Shown piece after piece: positions 1-6,055 of a stretch of 7,292 bases of DNA. Positions within the stretch are counted from its first letter, which is position 1, and each line of letters begins with the position of its first letter. Below the pieces are notes generated by a model that was not told where the DNA came from, did not search any database, and saw only the letters and a list, made by a program, of their open reading frames with translations. The stretch lies in the NCBI GenBank assembly GCA_947454215.1, contig CANGJN010000023.1, positions 1 through 7,292 of the forward strand, given 5' to 3'. Source of the stretch: Neisseriaceae bacterium (lineage in GTDB: Bacteria; Pseudomonadota; Gammaproteobacteria; Burkholderiales; UBA11063). The position numbers were made by a program, and so were the translations under genes.

Positions 1-192
1 ATAAACTATTTTAAATTAAAAATAAAACATAAACTTCTTAAAAACTTTTTAAAAGTATTATCGATAATTTTATTTATTTTTAGAATTATTTTAATCAAAC
101 AATTAGATTTAAATATTAGAGAGAATTACTATATCAAGTAAAATGACTATATTGACAGGAATAATTAAATACATCCGATCAACTAGTTTAAA

Positions 193-216
193 AATTATAT
201 TATTAATTATATTATA
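193..216. repeat. 12-bp tandem repeat, two copies
   Basis: AATTATATTATT (193-204) is followed directly by AATTATATTATA (205-216), 11 of 12 positions identical. Both copies are pure A/T, so slippage or chance in a very AT-rich spacer is a sufficient explanation. No function is implied. Confidence 0.6.
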
Positions 217-245
217 TCACAAAGATTAAAAATTATTACAAAATA

Positions 246-265
246 TTATATTTTATAAAATATAA
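246..265. repeat. 20-bp perfect A/T palindrome
   Basis: The twenty bases are their own reverse complement, centred between 255 and 256, with an inner ATTTTATAAAAT core. There is no loop and no G/C pair, and no U-tract beyond that of the AT-rich background. It could be a protein-binding site or a chance palindrome; a terminator is unlikely. Confidence 0.6.
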
Positions 266-571
266 ACTAATATTGACTTATAAATATTTATTCAACAAAA
301 ATTTATGAAGCAAATATTTAGATTTATTACTTTGAATACATAATTAAAAAAGTAAATAGTATATTCTCAATTCAAGTTAAGGAATAAACAATTTAATCAA
401 TTGGTTATTTTTAGAATATTTCTATGACTATTATGTGATAAATTAAAATAAAGGAATAATTCAAATAACATTTAAACGTAAGTCCCTAATACGCTATACA
501 CAGTTTTAAATCAATTTTAAAATCTAATTTTATATAACCCCCACGAGTTAGACCCTAAATCATTTTAAACA

Positions 572-614
572 TAAATAAATTATTTAATATAATTTATATT
601 AAATAATTTATTTA
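572..614. repeat. 43-bp A/T-only palindrome, 21-bp perfect arms
   Basis: Left arm 572-592 and right arm 594-614 are exact reverse complements around the single base T593; the match stops at 571/615. All 43 bases are A or T. As RNA it would form a stem of about 19 bp with a short loop on either strand. It starts about 140 bp past the engB stop in the direction of transcription, so it could act as a weak bidirectional terminator or 3'-end stabiliser. No U-tract follows it on either strand and no GC pairs strengthen it. A cruciform-prone site or dimeric protein-binding site are alternatives. Confidence 0.75.
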
Positions 615-751
615 AAGTTAGATATGGATTTGTAATTTAAATTCAAATGACTGAGTTAAATCAAGACATTTTAATGGGGAATAAAGTTTAACTTACTTAT
701 TAGTTTCTAAGCAAATTAAATTTTTATTGGAATAACGTGATAGGTTATAGA

Positions 752-1393
752 TTATGTAGGAAGTTGATCTAGTATAGGAAAATTTATTTCATTCAACCAT
801 TTGGTTAAAATATCTTTGAGTTCACCTGTGCCAATTTTTTTCATGGCAGACATTGTTTGCACGGTAAATTTCTTGTAATTAGCCTCTGTTAATGTCTTTA
901 TAACTAATTCTGTTGTGTCTTTAACTTGCTTTTTAGAAAGTTTATCTTCCTTATTTAAAATAATATGAATTGGTTTTTTAGTTTCAGCAAAAAAATCTAT
1001 CATATTATAATCGGAATCTTTTAATGGATGTCTTATATCCATAATAAGAACTAAACCAACTATTTGTTTTCTAGTAATTAGATATTCAGCCAATAATTTA
1101 GACCAATGGTTTCTAACTTCTTCTGGTACTTTTGCATAACCATACCCTGGCAAATCAACTATATAATTATTAGCTATATTTAATAAAAAGTAATTAATAT
1201 GCTGTGTCCTTCCTGGAGTTTTAGAAGTAAAGGCAAGTCTATTAATATTTGTTAGAACGTTAATTACACTTGACTTGCCAGAATTAGATCTTCCACAGAT
1301 AACAACTTCTTTTTCACTATCTAAAGGCAAAGAATTTAAATCATTTACAGTAGTAAAAAAACTGGTTAAATTGAAATTTATATTCTGCATCAT
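752..1393 (-). CDS. engB: ribosome biogenesis GTP-binding protein EngB (YsxC/YihA)
   Basis: An essential TrmE-Era-EngA-EngB-Septin class GTPase that in characterised bacteria binds the large ribosomal subunit and helps late 50S assembly in the cytoplasm. At 213 residues it is a usual length for a single G-domain protein. GTPase motifs appear in order: G1/P-loop GRSNSGKS (34-41), G2 TPGRT (59-63), G3 DLPG followed by the family-typical YGYA (80-87), G4 NKED (147-150) and G5 SAMKK (182-186). The VRNHW segment after G3 is also typical. G4 reads NKED where many EngB proteins have TKAD; both fit the N/TKxD guanine-specificity pattern. The protein starts Met-Met; I chose the first ATG because it overlaps the preceding stop as TAATG. 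No clear Shine-Dalgarno sequence lies just upstream, so translation probably depends on coupling to the lipoprotein gene. It is the last gene of the cluster. Confidence 0.96.
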   Translation of the reverse strand: MMQNINFNLTSFFTTVNDLNSLPLDSEKEVVICGRSNSGKSSVINVLTNINRLAFTSKTPGRTQHINYFLLNIANNYIVDLPGYGYAKVPEEVRNHWSKLLAEYLITRKQIVGLVLIMDIRHPLKDSDYNMIDFFAETKKPIHIILNKEDKLSKKQVKDTTELVIKTLTEANYKKFTVQTMSAMKKIGTGELKDILTKWLNEINFPILDQLPT

Positions 1394-1395
1394 TA
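1391..1395 (-). promoter_or_regulatory. TAATG stop/start overlap (translational coupling)
   Basis: Read on the minus strand, the lipoprotein stop TAA and the engB start ATG share one A (position 1393). The bases just upstream (GTGACGAAT) give only a poor ribosome binding site. Reinitiation by ribosomes finishing the lipoprotein gene is the likely way engB is translated. Confidence 0.65.
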
Positions 1396-2925
1396 ATTCG
1401 TCACTAGCGTTGGATTCAAAGTTCCTGGATTATTTAAGTTTGAATTAAGTGATGAGCCAATATTTAAACCAACTATTCCGGGGATAGGAGCCTGTAATAA
1501 TGGATTACAAACTACAGTAAGAGTAGTTAAATTGAAACTACAACCATACAAACTATCATTAGTTGCTACATAAACAATTGCTGCGGAAACTGACAATGAC
1601 GCTAATTGATCATAAACCATGAATTTAATAGGTTGTGGTACAGGAAGCGAACCTATAGCCATAGCATTGGTAGAACTAATCTCAGATTCATTGATTAACC
1701 AAAATTTACCAGTATTAGAACCAGCTAAAATATAGTTACCATTAGCCTCGGCAATGCCTGCAAGTTCAACCAAAGAATTAATTTGTTCTGTTGCAACAGG
1801 AACAAAATTAAAAGGCTTCCAAGCATTAGAAGTCGTTTCGGCATAAATGCCATTGTCTGCACCAGCAAATAGTCCAGTAAAATTATTTGCACTAAGACTT
1901 GATGATACAAATAATAAAGAATAAATAGATGTCACTGTAGGGATTGGAGTACTTTCTAAATTACATATATATGTAACTGAGCCTGTACTATTGCTAGGAA
2001 TACATGCGTCTACTGAATTAGTTGGAATCCTATTTGAAGAATTTGATGATTCGACAACATAAAATGATCCACTATTCGATGATGCACTAGTATTATATGC
2101 TGTATAAGTAGGTAGTGCAATCGAACCCCCACTTAACCAAGAAAGTGGCGACGATGATAAACTTGAAAAATCAAACAAATCTGAATCCTGACTTTGTACT
2201 GTTGTAAATAAATTTATTTGATTACTTAGTAAATTAGTAATAACTGTGGCTCCAGATGGAGACAATATTTGAGAAAGATAATTATTACTAATATCATATG
2301 CAGTTATTCCTTGAATTGTGCCAAAATATAATAAACCAGTTTTTGTTGTATCTACAGTAGAAACATTGGTTGTTTGATTCAAAATATAACCAGTAACAGA
2401 CCAAGCACCATTAATAGCATCAAAATTTGTTTGACCAGCTGAATTATAGGTAGTGTATAAATTGGTTAATTCATATAAAGAGAATGTAAATGAACCCGTA
2501 CTAGTAGAATTATTATACATGGAATTATTAATATTATAATTAATTGTTACATTAGCTGAACCTATAGCTGATACTGCAGTAGCAGTTTGATTTAATCTCA
2601 AATAAAAGGTACAATTGCTACCTGGATTAATTACACTATTTTGACACTTATTAGGATCTAAATCTGGACTATTAGCAGGACTTGAAAGGTTATTATTTGG
2701 AGCATTTACTACAAACCGTATATTTGAAATTGGAAAATTAGTATTATTAATATAATTTTGTCCAGTTCCATTATTAACAAGTTGTACTGCCATACAATAA
2801 GGTGCATTAGTGCCATTAGGACAACTACCATTAGTGGTATTTACCGACACATTACCGCCTCCATTACCATTGCTACAAGCATTAATAATTAACATAATTG
2901 ATGATGTTACAATAAGTCTTTTCAT
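1393..2925 (-). CDS. predicted lipoprotein with four-Cys N-terminal domain and propeller-like repeats (downstream paralogue)
   Basis: Function not recognised. The 510-residue protein has a short signal peptide (1-16) ending I-N-A before Cys17, the predicted lipidated residue; Asn at -2 of the lipobox is unusual but tolerable. Ser-Asn follows, with no Asp inner-membrane retention signal, so an outer-membrane site is likely if Gram-negative. A Gly/Asn-rich linker leads to a domain at about 34-155 with Cys35, Cys44 (PYCM), Cys94 (DPNKC) and Cys105 (CTFYL), probably two disulfides in an all-beta fold. The rest (about 160-475) holds short strand-turn-strand units, for example at 197-211, 351-362, 397-411 and 449-462, suggesting a beta-propeller. 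Cys308/321 and Cys462/473 form further pairs. Composition is extreme: about 14% Asn, with only 10 Lys plus Arg. The start is supported by AGGA eight bases upstream. It follows its paralogue after 16 bp and overlaps engB by one base. Surface binding or adhesion is possible but unproven. Confidence 0.85.
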   Translation of the reverse strand: MKRLIVTSSIMLIINACSNGNGGGNVSVNTTNGSCPNGTNAPYCMAVQLVNNGTGQNYINNTNFPISNIRFVVNAPNNNLSSPANSPDLDPNKCQNSVINPGSNCTFYLRLNQTATAVSAIGSANVTINYNINNSMYNNSTSTGSFTFSLYELTNLYTTYNSAGQTNFDAINGAWSVTGYILNQTTNVSTVDTTKTGLLYFGTIQGITAYDISNNYLSQILSPSGATVITNLLSNQINLFTTVQSQDSDLFDFSSLSSSPLSWLSGGSIALPTYTAYNTSASSNSGSFYVVESSNSSNRIPTNSVDACIPSNSTGSVTYICNLESTPIPTVTSIYSLLFVSSSLSANNFTGLFAGADNGIYAETTSNAWKPFNFVPVATEQINSLVELAGIAEANGNYILAGSNTGKFWLINESEISSTNAMAIGSLPVPQPIKFMVYDQLASLSVSAAIVYVATNDSLYGCSFNLTTLTVVCNPLLQAPIPGIVGLNIGSSLNSNLNNPGTLNPTLVTN

Positions 2926-2933
2926 GATCTTAA

Positions 2934-2938
2934 TCCTA
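2934..2938 (-). promoter_or_regulatory. ribosome binding site of downstream lipoprotein gene
   Basis: TAGGA on the minus strand lies eight bases before the ATG at 2925, inside the 16-bp gap between the two lipoprotein genes. This supports that start and independent initiation on a shared transcript. Confidence 0.65.
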
Positions 2939-2941
2939 AAA

Positions 2942-4618
2942 CTAATACGAAGTTAATATGCTTGAATTTACCATACCCGTTATTACATTTGATCCTGTAA
3001 TTGGGATCCAAACTGGTAGTATCGTTGAACTAGAGAACAATATTGCAGTAACTATATTTGGAAGAACAGGAGTCTGAGTTGTCCAATCACCAGAATTCAA
3101 GTTTATTCCAGCTACATATAAATTTTTCTGACTATCTAGTAAAATTGAAACTGCCGATCCAAATAGAGAAGAACCACTTCCTGGCACAACTCCATTACTA
3201 CTTAAACTTTTACAAGGGAGAGGTGACATCACTGAACAAGTATAAATAATTGAAGTATTTGGGTTTGGTGTTACTGGATAGCCTAAACCAATAAATAAAG
3301 TATCTAGTTTATTATTAGTTACTGCATTAGTAGCTATTTGATCAAATGCTAACCCTAAAGGATTACTTGAAATTCTATTCCAAGCTCCAGCAAGATTGAT
3401 GTAGTAAGATACCACATTACCTGCAGTTGGGTCGATTAATAATAAAGTGTTATTAATATTACTTAATATATATTGTGGACCTGGCGTAATATTTGTTAAA
3501 TCAATATTGTTACAATTTATACTTGGAGTAGAATTAGTAATTGTTAATAAACAATTGTATAGTCCAAATATAGGGGAAACTTTTACATACATTGCAAGTG
3601 ATGGTGTGGTACTAAATGACAATTGTGAAATTGAAGCATCTCCAGGAAGTTTATTATTTGTATCACTTAATAGAATCCAAGTATACACATTTGATATATT
3701 GGACAAATAATAAACTCCACTTGAAGTTCCCGCATACACAATTCCTGTAGGATCAATGGCTAATGTATTGATAATAGTTAATGATTGTCCTACTTGAGAA
3801 GATGACATTCCATTATATAAATATACTGAATTATTTGATATAAAATATAAAAAACCATTCCTATCTCTAACTAAGTTAGGATTTGTTATTTGTGGGATAC
3901 TACTACTATTTTGTGCAGGAGCCCAAACTACTGGTGTTGTAAAAAAATTACTTAAAGTTGTATATTGTGCTTGATTATAAATAAAACTATATAGTTGATT
4001 ATTCTGAGTTATTCCATACATAAATATTCTTTGATTTATGGTATTGCTTAAAGTATAATTTGCATTCCCATTTGTATAATTGTAACTAAATGTATAAGGA
4101 TAAATCCCTATTGGATAAGACTCGGCACTTATTTGAACATAAAAAGTACACTTCCCTCCATTCGCATTAAGTGTAACAACATTTGAACTCGTTGTAGTTG
4201 CACAATTATAAGGATCAAATAAAGTCAAACTTCCTGCAGTTTGAGCAAACCCTGATAAAGTTGCTATTCCTGATGAATAAGGATCATATATTGACGATGT
4301 AACCAAATTATTTGTTGAATTATAATAAGTTACCTGTAGTCCAGTATTAGTTATTTGAATATTATTTGCATTTACTCCAGAATTATTATTAACTATGCTA
4401 AAAGACATACAATATGGTGATATAGGTGGATTATTCGCTAAATATGGAAAAGCAGTTAATACTTGTTGCTGTATATTCTGATTGTATTGTTTGAGTTGAA
4501 CACAAACACCAGGCACGGATGTTATATTAACACTGTTTGGAGTATTAGAACAACCAATTAAAATAAACCCAATAATAAATAAAATCAATAAATTCATTTG
4601 TTTAATAAAATTTAACAT
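2942..4618 (-). CDS. predicted lipoprotein with four-Cys N-terminal domain and propeller-like repeats (upstream paralogue)
   Basis: Function not recognised. The 558-residue protein begins with a hydrophobic signal peptide ending in a good lipobox, L-I-G before Cys23, then Ser-Asn as in its neighbour. The N-terminal domain (about 38-200) carries Cys39, Cys70 (PYCM), Cys139 (DPYNC) and Cys157 (CTFYV), matching in order and motif the four cysteines of the downstream gene product; this is the main evidence that they are paralogues. Propeller-like units follow at about 256-270, 293-305, 342-357, 382-407, 438-462 and 498-512, consistent with six or seven blades. Cys356/369 and Cys461/469 are paired within units. 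Only 12 Lys plus Arg and one Glu (Glu166) occur, with about 12.5% Asn. The ATG at 4618 is chosen over Met8 (4597) because it has AGAGGG just upstream. The gene lies 12 bp after asnS and ends in TAG, whereas the other four genes end in TAA. An exported, probably surface-exposed binding protein is my inference. Confidence 0.85.
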   Translation of the reverse strand: MLNFIKQMNLLILFIIGFILIGCSNTPNSVNITSVPGVCVQLKQYNQNIQQQVLTAFPYLANNPPISPYCMSFSIVNNNSGVNANNIQITNTGLQVTYYNSTNNLVTSSIYDPYSSGIATLSGFAQTAGSLTLFDPYNCATTTSSNVVTLNANGGKCTFYVQISAESYPIGIYPYTFSYNYTNGNANYTLSNTINQRIFMYGITQNNQLYSFIYNQAQYTTLSNFFTTPVVWAPAQNSSSIPQITNPNLVRDRNGFLYFISNNSVYLYNGMSSSQVGQSLTIINTLAIDPTGIVYAGTSSGVYYLSNISNVYTWILLSDTNNKLPGDASISQLSFSTTPSLAMYVKVSPIFGLYNCLLTITNSTPSINCNNIDLTNITPGPQYILSNINNTLLLIDPTAGNVVSYYINLAGAWNRISSNPLGLAFDQIATNAVTNNKLDTLFIGLGYPVTPNPNTSIIYTCSVMSPLPCKSLSSNGVVPGSGSSLFGSAVSILLDSQKNLYVAGINLNSGDWTTQTPVLPNIVTAILFSSSTILPVWIPITGSNVITGMVNSSILTSY

Positions 4619-4621
4619 ACA

Positions 4622-4627
4622 CCCTCT
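4622..4627 (-). promoter_or_regulatory. ribosome binding site of upstream lipoprotein gene
   Basis: AGAGGG on the minus strand sits three bases before the ATG at 4618 (four after the GAGG core), within the 12-bp gap after asnS. It decides the start in favour of 4618 over the in-frame ATG at 4597, which has only A/T-rich sequence upstream. The spacing is a little short. Confidence 0.65.
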
Positions 4628-4630
4628 ATA

Positions 4631-6055
4631 TTAAAAATTAGCACTCTTACTAGCTCTTGGAAAAGGAATTATATCTCTTATATTATTGACTCCTGTAATA
4701 TATGAAACTAATCTGTCTAATCCTAATCCAAATCCAGAATGAGGTACGGAGCCAAATTTTCTTAAATCCAGATACCATGATAAAGCTTCAAGACCCACAC
4801 CTAACTCTTTCATTCTATTCACCAATAAATCATATCTTTCTTCCCGTTGAGCCCCACCTATAATTTCTCCAACTCCAGGTGCCAAAACATCCATAGCGGC
4901 AACAGTTTTTCCATCATCATTTGCTCTCATATAAAATGCTTTAATATCTTTGGGATAATTAATCACTACAGTAGGTCTTCCAACCAATGTTTCACAAATC
5001 CATCTTTCGTGTTCAGATGAAAGGTCAACGCCCCAATAAACTGGATTTTCAAAATTCTTTCCTGGTTTTAATAATTGTTCAATTGCTTCAGTATAAGTAA
5101 TAACTTCGAATTTATTAGCAACTAAGCTTGTTAAACGATTTCTTACTTCTTTATCAATATATTCAACAAAAAAATCTATTTCATGTAAATTGTCATTTAA
5201 TACTTTATTAAAAATAAACTTTAATAATTCCTCTGCTAATTTAGCATTTTGATTTAAATCTGCAAATGCAACCTCTGGTTCAACCATCCAAAACTCAGCC
5301 AAATGTCTTGTTGTATTAGAGTTTTCTGCTCTAAATGTTGGACCGAAGGTATAAACCTTAGACATTGCCAAACAATATGCTTCTGCATTTAATTGCCCAG
5401 ATACAGTTAAAAATGTTTGTTTACCAAAAAAATCATTTTTATAATCAATTTTTCCTAACCCATCACGAGGCAAATCGTTCAAATTTAATGAAGTAACTTG
5501 GAATAATTCCCCAGCACCTTCTGCGTCTGTAGCTGTTATTATCGGGGTATGAATCCAATAAAACTCATTTTGTTGAAAGTACTCATGAATTGCATATGAA
5601 ATAGTGTTTCTTACCCTCATAACCGAAGACAATAAATTAGTACGAATTCTCAAGTGTGAAACTTCTCTTAAAAATTCAACCGTATGTCTTTTAGGTGAAA
5701 CTGGGTATGTCTCTGGGTTTTCAACCCACCCTATAATTTGAATTTCTTTTGCTATAATTTCAAAATCTTGGTTACTGCCTAAAGATTTTTCAATAGTACC
5801 AATAACACTAATAGAACAATCTTTAGTTAATTTTAAGATATTCTCATAGTTAGGTAATTGTGCTTTAGCCACTATTTGCATAGTAGTTAAACAAGAACCA
5901 TCAGTCAATGATATGAAAGATAATCCTGCTTTTGAGTCTCTTTTATTTCTAACCCAACCTTGTAAAGTAATATCGGTACCAAAAAAATTTTTTCCGTGCT
6001 CATCCTGATTATGTTGTTTTTGTTGTAATAACTGTTTAATTGAGAGTTTTAACAT
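4631..6055 (-). CDS. asnS: asparagine--tRNA ligase (AsnRS)
   Basis: A class IIb aminoacyl-tRNA synthetase that activates asparagine with ATP and charges tRNA-Asn in the cytoplasm. At 474 residues it is close to the E. coli enzyme (466). An N-terminal OB-fold anticodon-binding domain spans about 28-112 (QGWVRNKRDSKAG at 32-44). The catalytic domain follows: HLRIRT (134-139) before motif 1, EGAGE (179-183), QLNAE (221-225), motif 2 FRAENSNTTRH (241-251) running into AEFWMVEPE (253-261), which distinguishes AsnRS from AspRS, and motif 3 GFGLGLDR (441-448). The tail has DIIPFPR (461-467). From memory the whole sequence aligns closely with gammaproteobacterial AsnRS, and all motifs look intact. 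The ATG directly abuts the pgk stop (TAAATG), and its Shine-Dalgarno lies inside the last pgk codons, so the genes are co-transcribed. Direct charging implies that asparaginyl-tRNA need not depend on transamidation here. Confidence 0.97.
   Translation of the reverse strand: MLKLSIKQLLQQKQHNQDEHGKNFFGTDITLQGWVRNKRDSKAGLSFISLTDGSCLTTMQIVAKAQLPNYENILKLTKDCSISVIGTIEKSLGSNQDFEIIAKEIQIIGWVENPETYPVSPKRHTVEFLREVSHLRIRTNLLSSVMRVRNTISYAIHEYFQQNEFYWIHTPIITATDAEGAGELFQVTSLNLNDLPRDGLGKIDYKNDFFGKQTFLTVSGQLNAEAYCLAMSKVYTFGPTFRAENSNTTRHLAEFWMVEPEVAFADLNQNAKLAEELLKFIFNKVLNDNLHEIDFFVEYIDKEVRNRLTSLVANKFEVITYTEAIEQLLKPGKNFENPVYWGVDLSSEHERWICETLVGRPTVVINYPKDIKAFYMRANDDGKTVAAMDVLAPGVGEIIGGAQREERYDLLVNRMKELGVGLEALSWYLDLRKFGSVPHSGFGLGLDRLVSYITGVNNIRDIIPFPRASKSANF

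Larger units (their letters stand above)
74..461. repeat. possible diverged duplication (colinear shared words)
   Basis: Three words recur in the same order in two places: TTATTTTTAGAAT at 74-86 and 405-417, ATGACTAT at 143-150 and 424-431, and GGAATAATT at 158-166 and 453-461. Spacing between words differs (56 and 7 bp in the first set, 6 and 21 bp in the second) and I could not extend the matches. This would fit an old, eroded duplication, but low complexity makes chance a serious alternative. Confidence 0.25.
1..751. other. gene-free AT-rich region downstream of engB
   Basis: I find no convincing gene here. Stop codons interrupt all frames; the longest small ORF I noted (143-229, 28 codons) has no nearby ribosome binding site. 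The region is nearly all A and T, apart from G/C-containing patches at about 477-503 and 538-558. It holds two A/T-only palindromes, a 12-bp tandem repeat and some repeated words, listed separately. No tRNA-like cloverleaf or CRISPR pattern was seen, and no GC-stem plus U-tract terminator follows engB. It contrasts with the overlapping or nearly overlapping genes to its right, and may be decayed former coding sequence or an intergenic spacer. Confidence 0.7.

Noticed and set aside
33..56. Possible hairpin (ACTTcTTAAAAA against TTTTTAAAAGT)
   Set aside because: The arms are A/T-rich with a bulge and almost no loop, so I do not call it a terminator.
143..229. Plus-strand 28-codon ORF with a hydrophobic C-terminal half
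   Set aside because: There is no Shine-Dalgarno sequence at suitable spacing, it is short, and Ile/Leu-rich composition is expected from random A/T-rich sequence.
660..751. Intrinsic terminator directly after engB
   Set aside because: I searched for a GC-containing stem followed by a U-tract on the minus strand and found only very short inverted matches such as AAGTT/AACTT near 685-695.
1036..1140. Non-canonical G4 motif (NKED) in EngB as a functional change
   Set aside because: It fits the general NKxD GTPase consensus and all other motifs are intact, so there is no reason to propose altered specificity.
1725..1910. Minus-strand ORF of 61 codons in another frame
   Set aside because: It lies inside the downstream lipoprotein gene in a shifted frame; the long frame explains the sequence.
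3058..3249. Plus-strand ORF of 63 codons
   Set aside because: It is antisense to the same lipoprotein gene, with no recognisable motif and no support as a separate gene.
3447..3710. Plus-strand ORF of 87 codons
   Set aside because: It lies wholly antisense within the upstream lipoprotein gene, whose frame has a signal peptide, conserved cysteines and a ribosome binding site. The antisense frame shows no recognisable domain.
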